A stretch of DNA of 64,000 nt from Rhizophagus irregularis (Eukaryota > Glomeromycota > Glomeromycetes > Glomerales > Glomeraceae): the NCBI RefSeq assembly GCF_026210795.1, contig NC_089450.1:930001-994000 (forward strand), read 5' to 3'. Both the position numbers and the translations under genes were made by a program. The notes beneath the pieces are model-generated. The model saw only the letters and a list, made by a program, of their open reading frames with translations, searched no databases and was not told the DNA's origin. This document shows, piece by piece, positions 58,977 through 64,000 of the stretch (positions are counted from its first letter, which is position 1; each line of letters begins with the position of its first letter).

Positions 58977-60011
58977 AAAATGCCAAAACCGACATTATTT
59001 CATTAAATGAATAAAAAAAACATTTTTTTAATGAAAAAACACTGAACCTGACGTTATTTCATTAAATGAATAAAAAAAACGTTTTTTAATGAAAAAACGC
59101 CAAACCTGACGTTATTTCATTAAATGAATAAAAAAAACGTTTTTTAATGAAAAAATGCCGAACCTGACGTTATTTCATTAAATAAATCAAAAAAACATTT
59201 TTTTAATGAAAAATGCCGAATCCGACGTTATTTCATGAATAAAAAAAACGTTTTTAATGAAAAAATGCCGAACCTGACGTTATTTCATTAAATGAATGAA
59301 AAAAAAACGTTTTTTAATGAAAAAATGCCGAACCCGATGTTATTTCATTAAATAAATCAAAAAAAATGTTTTTTTAATGAAAAACGCCGAATCTGATGTT
59401 ATTTCATTAAATGAATTAAAAAAAACGTTTTTTTAATGAAAAAACGCTGAACCTGACGTCATTTCATTAAATGAATGAAAAAAAAAACATTTTTTTAATG
59501 AAAAAACGTATAACCCGACATTATTTCATTAAATAAATCAAAAAAAAGACGTTTTTTTAATGAAAAAAAGCTGACCCGATATTTTTCATTAAATGAATCA
59601 AAAAAACGTTTTTTTTTAAACATCAACGGGTCGGGTCAGGTACCCTACCTGACCCGATATAAAAAATGTTTTGGCGTAATTTAATATGTAAAAAAATGCT
59701 GAAACGTTCTTTTCCACAAAATAATTGTAAAAAAAAAAACGTTTAGAGTTTTTTCTTATAATTTGATATATAAAAAGCGCCAAAACGTTTTTTTTAATCC
59801 AAAATATCAGATCAATGGGTCAGGTCAGGTACCCGAACTGACTTGTGATATTCAGATCAGGTCATCAAATTCGTGACTCCCCCTCGGGTCAGGTTAAGTC
59901 AATTACCCGACCCTACCTGACCCGTTCGGAGCTCTAGACAGGACATTTCCAATCCTTATATATATCAAAATTAATCAATTTTCTCTGTTCTACAGTCAGA
60001 ATTTCTTCAAT

Positions 60012-60506
60012 ACATTAATGTTAATGTTAATGTTAATGTTACAAAAATTAGATTTCAAACAGTTTTCTTTTCAGGATTCCCACTACCCATTTTGGCATCA
60101 ATTCACCTAATCTAAGTATCGACCTTTCCTTTTATATTTTTAACCTTTCCATTTTTTTAATATAAATAAACAATTAGGTAATCTTTTAATGGTTTAAACT
60201 TAGAAGATTGTGGGTGAACTTAACTTAGATAATAGGCATATTTAAAAATCAATTTAAATGGTTGACGACAATTAGGAATGGGAGATGAAGATGCAGGTAG
60301 AGCACATGATAGCAAGATTTTGATTTTTTATTTAATCATAACTTCTCAACACTTTTTTATGGTGATATCATACTAATACTGACATATATATGTCACCATA
60401 ATATAATTGGTTAACCAGCTGTTTATCAGGAAAGTTTTTCTGATCTTTTTTTTTTAAATACTCAAGCGAATTTCTTTCCTCTACTGTACAATATCATAGT
60501 TTGAAG
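60012..60506. other. Intergenic stretch with ttaatg microsatellite
   Basis: A (ttaatg)n tract at about 60014-60040. The rest is AT-rich and probably holds the promoter of the gene starting at 60507. Confidence 0.4.
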
Positions 60507-61429
60507 ATGGAGGACAACTTTGACGAAGTTTTAACCACTTTTTCGCAAGTAAGTCATGTTATGTTATATGGTAAAAGGTCTCTATTCTTATGAAAAACAT
60601 TTAACTAATACATTTTTTACTATTTATCCAGTAAAAATATTGAATGGATGTTATGTTCGTTTAACCTTAAACCACTGGAATTTTATCAACATCTGAATCG
60701 TAAAACAAAAAGTGTCACCACAAGCACATATTCTAGTACTCATAAAATGTTAATGTTTTAGAAAATTCAGGAAAAATGGAAGGTGAGAATGTGGATATAC
60801 ATAAATTACCTCTTATAATATGAATTTTAATACATTTATTTTATGCAGAATGGGGTTTTTAATAAAGATTGGAATATGTGTTGCAGAAAAATCAGCTTCA
60901 ATATCCGTAATAGCATGTTTTAATGTCCAAAGAAGTTATAATTATGAGATTTCTTCTCACCTCTTAGTAAGTATGTTCCTAAATATCTGTATTATTGTTA
61001 AATTCTATTATTAATAATTTGCCATCATTATAATCAGAAACATAAGTGTAATTACCCAACAACACCAAACAAACCGATTATCCTATCAGACATGAAAAAA
61101 AGATATCCGCAAGTGCTTTTTACGAAGAAAGCAAGATTGTTACTTTTGAAGATAAGTCAAAAGAATCAGATTTAGGTCAAAAATCTGAGATTACTTCTAT
61201 AAATAAGTTCAAAGATTCAGAAAAAGATGGTCAAAAAGTTGAGGTTACCTTTAAAGATGAGTTCAAAGGTTCAAAGAAAGATGATCAGGCTACTTTTGAG
61301 GATGGGTCAGAAGGTTTAGAGAAAAATGATCATAATAATCAAAGTCCATTTATATCTATAGATTGGCATGAGTGGTTAATAGAAAGAATTCTAGAAGTCA
61401 GTAAAGAGCTATCTATTTATAAGAAATAA
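60507..61429 (+). CDS. Unidentified multi-exon gene with a charged repeat tail
   Basis: Probable exon 1 is 60507-60548 (MEDNFDEVLTTFSQ, donor gtaagt). Coding stretches follow at 60632-60761 (KNIEWMLCSFNLKPLEFYQH, then Ser/Thr-rich), 60762-60782 (acceptor ttttag, donor gtgaga) and near 60848-60975 (NGVFNKDWNMCC frame; donor gtaagt at 60967). A final exon, about 61090-61429, ends TAA. The last exon has imperfect repeats of about 20-24 aa: F.DKSKESDLGQKSEIT, FKDSEKDGQKVEVTF, FKGSKKDDQATFED. It closes with IDWHEWLIERILEVSKELS. Several exon phases do not join cleanly, so the gene is either a decayed copy or my borders are off. No family recognised; the acidic/basic repeats suggest a flexible linker. 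Confidence 0.4.
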
Positions 61430-61642
61430 CTGTTGAATTATCGTTTATAAGCTGAGCTTTGTTATTATTTTTTTCTATTGTTTTTTTGTAGTTTCTGATT
61501 GAGATTCGAAGAAATTAAGAAATTATGATAAAGTATATCAGAAAAGTACTTATGGACTTGAAGTCATTTTTGTTTTTTAAACATGTAGTATGTACTTTAA
61601 TCCATAAAATGTTGGTTTAAACAAAATAATTGATATTTCCAG

Positions 61643-61919
61643 TCATGTAATGACCATTGACGAAGCTGAAAGAAATTGGATTGTCATGTAAGCGATATTT
61701 GTAAATAAAGTTAAATTCCACTGATGAGTACTGTTCTTTTTTGAACTCATAAACTTATTTGTTAACTACTTACAAATTAATTTTATATTACCATAGGGTT
61801 GAATATGATATTGAACCATCATATAAATGACTTATAGCTAAAGGTAATACTACAAATAAAGACTGAATGAAAGCAGATATAATTGGAATACAGTTTCCAG
61901 CAGACAGGTTGTCTTTTTG
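61643..61919 (+). pseudogene. Two-exon fragment with two in-frame TGA codons
   Basis: Exon 61643-61687 (HVMTIDEAERNWIV, donor gtaagc), a 109-nt intron, then exon 61797-61919 (acceptor accatag; donor gtgagt follows) join in phase: MVEYDIEPSYK, TGA (61828-61830), LIAKGNTTNKD, TGA (61864-61866), MKADIIGIQFPADRLSF. Coding character is strong across both stops. Both lie where Trp would be plausible (TGG to TGA). No family recognised. It lies 210 bp beyond the previous gene and could be its continuation. Confidence 0.45.
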
Positions 61920-63702
61920 GTGAGTAGTGTATCAACTGATTTTTTAAAGGTGATCCCAATTGGAAATACATATAATATGTGGAATTCTATACATTCCCAT
62001 ATATCCTACATGGATTTACATAGAATATTTGGAAAATATTGAAACTATTCAGATTTCTACATAATTCCACAATATTTGATGTGAATTTTCATATAGATTT
62101 TACATAAAAAAAATTTCTTGATAATGCTATAAAAGTGAATTAAATCTCTAAATTCAATGCTTTTAAATTATTTGAATTATGATGTAAGATTCATGGGAAG
62201 AATTTGTTCATTAACTATTCAAGGAATAAGTGAGTACTTTTTCTGCAAACTGCTATTTAGATCAAAAGACAAACTTTCATTTATTTGTTTTTAACTATTG
62301 TATCATAGCCTCATAGAAGATTAATTAATTCTTAGAACAATATTTTTAAGAGGAAAAGATGACTATAAGGTGTTCTGGTGCTATACTTCAAGAACTTTAC
62401 CTGGATAATTATATCTTTAATATGGTATATACTGAATATTTAAGTTACTATAATATCAACATTTGAAATGATTAGTGTTAGTTAGGGTTAAGGTTAGAGT
62501 TAGGGTTAGGGTTAGCACTTTGTTATTGCACTTATAATGCTTGATAAGAAAAAATTTTCTGCAACTTTTCCACTTAGTTAGCTAGGATTTTTGGTTCTAA
62601 TTCATTGAAATATTTGAATTGATAGAGTTTATAATCATAGAATATCCAGATGTCATAAGAGAACTAATTAAGCATTCAGCAACTTTCAATCCAAAACTAT
62701 ATTTCATAAATATAATAATTTTTGCAATCTTGAAATCTAAAATTCCTTCTAATTAAAGTATTTTATAATATTATAATATTAATTATTAATTTTAATTTGT
62801 AAATATAGTTTTTTGAATATATTTAATATAATTTTTTTTAAATTTATAATAATTTATTAGAAAACAAAAGTTTTACAATATATGATAATATTTTGATATA
62901 AAATAAAAAATAAATTTTTTAAAAGATAAATACCATCATTAAATATTATCTGTTATGAATCTATTTATTAATATTAATATTTTGCAAAAATTCTTTTTGT
63001 GTCTACACTCTTATAAAAATAATGTTAATGTTTTTAATTTTCAGATCAAGAAAAGAATATTTGCAATACATAATCATATATATTTTAACTGAATCAAGAA
63101 AGTAATATGAGAAGGTGATTTTGAAGTGAAGAAGGTAAAAAGAGCAGACAATTATTACATAACATTTCTTTTATTGTAGGAATAATAGATTTTTATAAAA
63201 TCATTATTATGTCTTTCATGTTTTTTACCATTTTGTAATAATTTTTTTGATGGATCATAAGATCTTATAAAATCAGACTTTCTATAATATTTCTGATTAT
63301 TCATATTTGATATTTGATAAAAGTTCAAAATACAATAAAATTTACCCTAATAATAAATATATCAAGTAAAAAATATTTATAAAATGAGTTAATGAAAAAG
63401 AAATTATATGTTAATAAATATTTTATAAAAAAATAACACCTAAGAAATCCATTTAGATTGAGATTTTAGAGACAAAAATCTCACAACACATGGTGAATTA
63501 AGTAATTGTAAATATAGTGAAAGACAACAAAGTATTAAAGTTTTTTTTAAACCTAAAAAAAAATAGAAGTGAAGAAGAAAAACTGCCAAAAAAATCACAT
63601 GTAAAAAAGAAAAGTATCAAAAATATGTGATATGAGCATTCATTCGTAAAATTGTAAAGAGCATCCTCCACAACCTTTTCCATAGAAAAAACCCATTTTT
63701 AA
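61920..63702. other. AT-rich stretch, no gene
   Basis: No convincing coding frame. The 61-codon frame at 63498-63683 (-) starts MEKVVEDALYNFTNE but soon becomes Phe/Ser-rich low complexity. Confidence 0.35.
62480..62515. repeat. Interstitial telomere-like repeats
   Basis: gttagggttaaggttagagt followed by tagggttagggttag: about six TTAGGG-like units, the last two perfect. Confidence 0.8.
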
Positions 63703-64000
63703 CTATTCTGAAACTTTAATAAGTATTGTTGCCACTTTTATTTTTATTTCTTCTCGATGTTTAATGACTATTACTGAGAGAGACTTTTCAAGTTCATCAT
63801 CAGTCTGGCCTAAATCTTGATGGTCATAGTTTTCAGCATGAAAATTATTATTTCCTTCAGAGTCTGAATTATCAACCTCGCTCTGATTGTATTGCAAATA
63901 GTGATTAATTAGTTTTGATTTGTTAGTGTTTAAGTTGAAATCATATCCCAGCAATAATAAAACCAAATACCTTATTAGTTCTGGTACGTTTTGCCGTTTT
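63703..64000 (-). CDS. Partial ORF with SAP-like N-terminal part, runs off the window
   Basis: The frame is open from the window edge to TAA at 63703, at least 98 codons, without a required start inside the window. The visible part reads QNVPELIRYLVLLLLG, then NTNKSKLINHYLQY, similar to the helix-extended-helix pattern of SAP DNA-binding motifs (vpeLk..L...G....gkK.eLi..l). An acidic Ser/Asp/Asn-rich segment follows, then a Glu/Lys/Ile-rich helix (HREEIKIKVATILIKVSE). If SAP is right, the protein binds AT-rich DNA or RNA. The match is by eye and tentative. Confidence 0.4.
   Translation of the reverse strand, partial: KRQNVPELIRYLVLLLLGYDFNLNTNKSKLINHYLQYNQSEVDNSDSEGNNNFHAENYDHQDLGQTDDELEKSLSVIVIKHREEIKIKVATILIKVSE

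Larger units (their letters stand above)
57950..59620. repeat. 58-bp minisatellite inside the outer element
   Basis: The unit aatgaaaaaatgccgaacct, gacgttatttcattaaatga, ataaaaaaaacgttttt repeats about 3 times left of the nested element (57953-58145) and about 10 times right of it (58977-59620). Spacings between gacgtt anchors are 59, 58, 58, 58, 52 and 59. Confidence 0.85.
57756..59936. mobile_element. Outer hAT-like nonautonomous element, 2,181 bp
   Basis: Perfect terminal inverted repeats begin TAGAGCTCCGAACGGGTCAGG at both ends. The exact 8-bp target duplication GACAGGAC lies at 57748-57755 and 59937-59944. Subterminal regions are packed with ggtcaggt/acctgacc motifs. The core is a minisatellite (58-bp unit) rather than a gene. 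TAG-type ends with 8-bp duplications place it with hAT elements. It sits in a LINE remnant and itself contains a second insertion. Confidence 0.9.
57157..60011 (-). pseudogene. LINE-type reverse transcriptase C-terminal fragment, split by a transposon
   Basis: Two pieces (57157-57747 and 59945-60011) become one continuous frame if the 2.2-kb insertion between the GACAGGAC duplications is ignored. The join falls inside a zinc-knuckle-like motif, CPVC...ETFGHVWRC, typical of the C-terminal end of LINE-type polymerase ORFs in these fungi. Downstream come helical segments (FVDIIKGLFPKLLADF, FDSTHKIWIDRCDLQKDKE, LGVTKEDKK) of the same kind. The catalytic polymerase domain is not present: upstream, a ttaatg microsatellite at about 60014-60040 interrupts the frame. 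So this was already a 5'-truncated copy or has been rearranged. Family membership is inferred from motif pattern. Confidence 0.55.

Noticed and set aside
1-64000. CRISPR arrays and operons
   Set aside because: Spliced eukaryotic genes dominate; the repeat arrays have no unique spacers of constant length.

Overview
The window looks like nuclear DNA of an arbuscular mycorrhizal fungus, most likely Rhizophagus or a close relative in Glomeromycotina. This is an inference from the gene repertoire, not a database match. The sequence is extremely AT-rich and repeat-laden. Its genes have short GT-AG introns (about 60-110 nt). They belong to families typical of that group: crinkler-like P-loop proteins, an F-box protein, HMG-like proteins, a WD/ion-transport (TRP-like) protein, FLYWCH-MULE transposase and LINE-type reverse transcriptase remnants.

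Layout: 0.1-0.8 kb holds a four-exon WW-domain protein with a Gln-rich coiled tail. 1.6-2.5 kb has small Cys-rich or basic ORFs. 3.4-5.3 kb is a trypsin-like serine protease pseudogene. 7.7-8.5 kb is a broken crinkler N-terminus that is one half of a segmental duplication; the other half (27.7-28.8 kb) is the 5' part of a longer broken crinkler P-loop gene (25.6-28.0 kb). 13.9, 29.1-29.6 and 31.0 kb hold members of one Asn-rich small-protein family with a shared start region; 25.2 kb holds a relic. 14.7-15.2 kb is an HMG-box-like gene and 15.7-16.0 kb a Cys-rich zinc-binding ORF. 16.2-22.5 kb is the largest gene: about 1,914 residues, with an N-terminal WD-like part, a long charged helical insert and a C-terminal ion-transport domain. 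45.6-47.3 kb is an intact F-box gene. 51.2-52.6 kb is an apparently intact FLYWCH/MULE transposase between two perfect 198-bp direct repeats. 57.2-60.0 kb is a LINE C-terminus split by a hAT-like element, which itself carries a nested hAT-like element; both have exact 8-bp target duplications and internal minisatellites. 60.5-61.9 kb holds exons of one or two unidentified genes, one with two in-frame TGA codons. A partial ORF runs off the right edge.

The rest is gene-poor and filled with MITEs, foldbacks, a roughly 2-kb satellite-like array (36.8-38.9 kb), degenerate tandem repeats and interstitial TTAGGG tracts. The genes do not form a pathway. The coherent theme is a repeat-rich, fast-turnover compartment with a few conserved genes embedded in it. 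The most unusual structures are the direct-repeat-flanked MULE and the nested minisatellite-bearing hAT elements.
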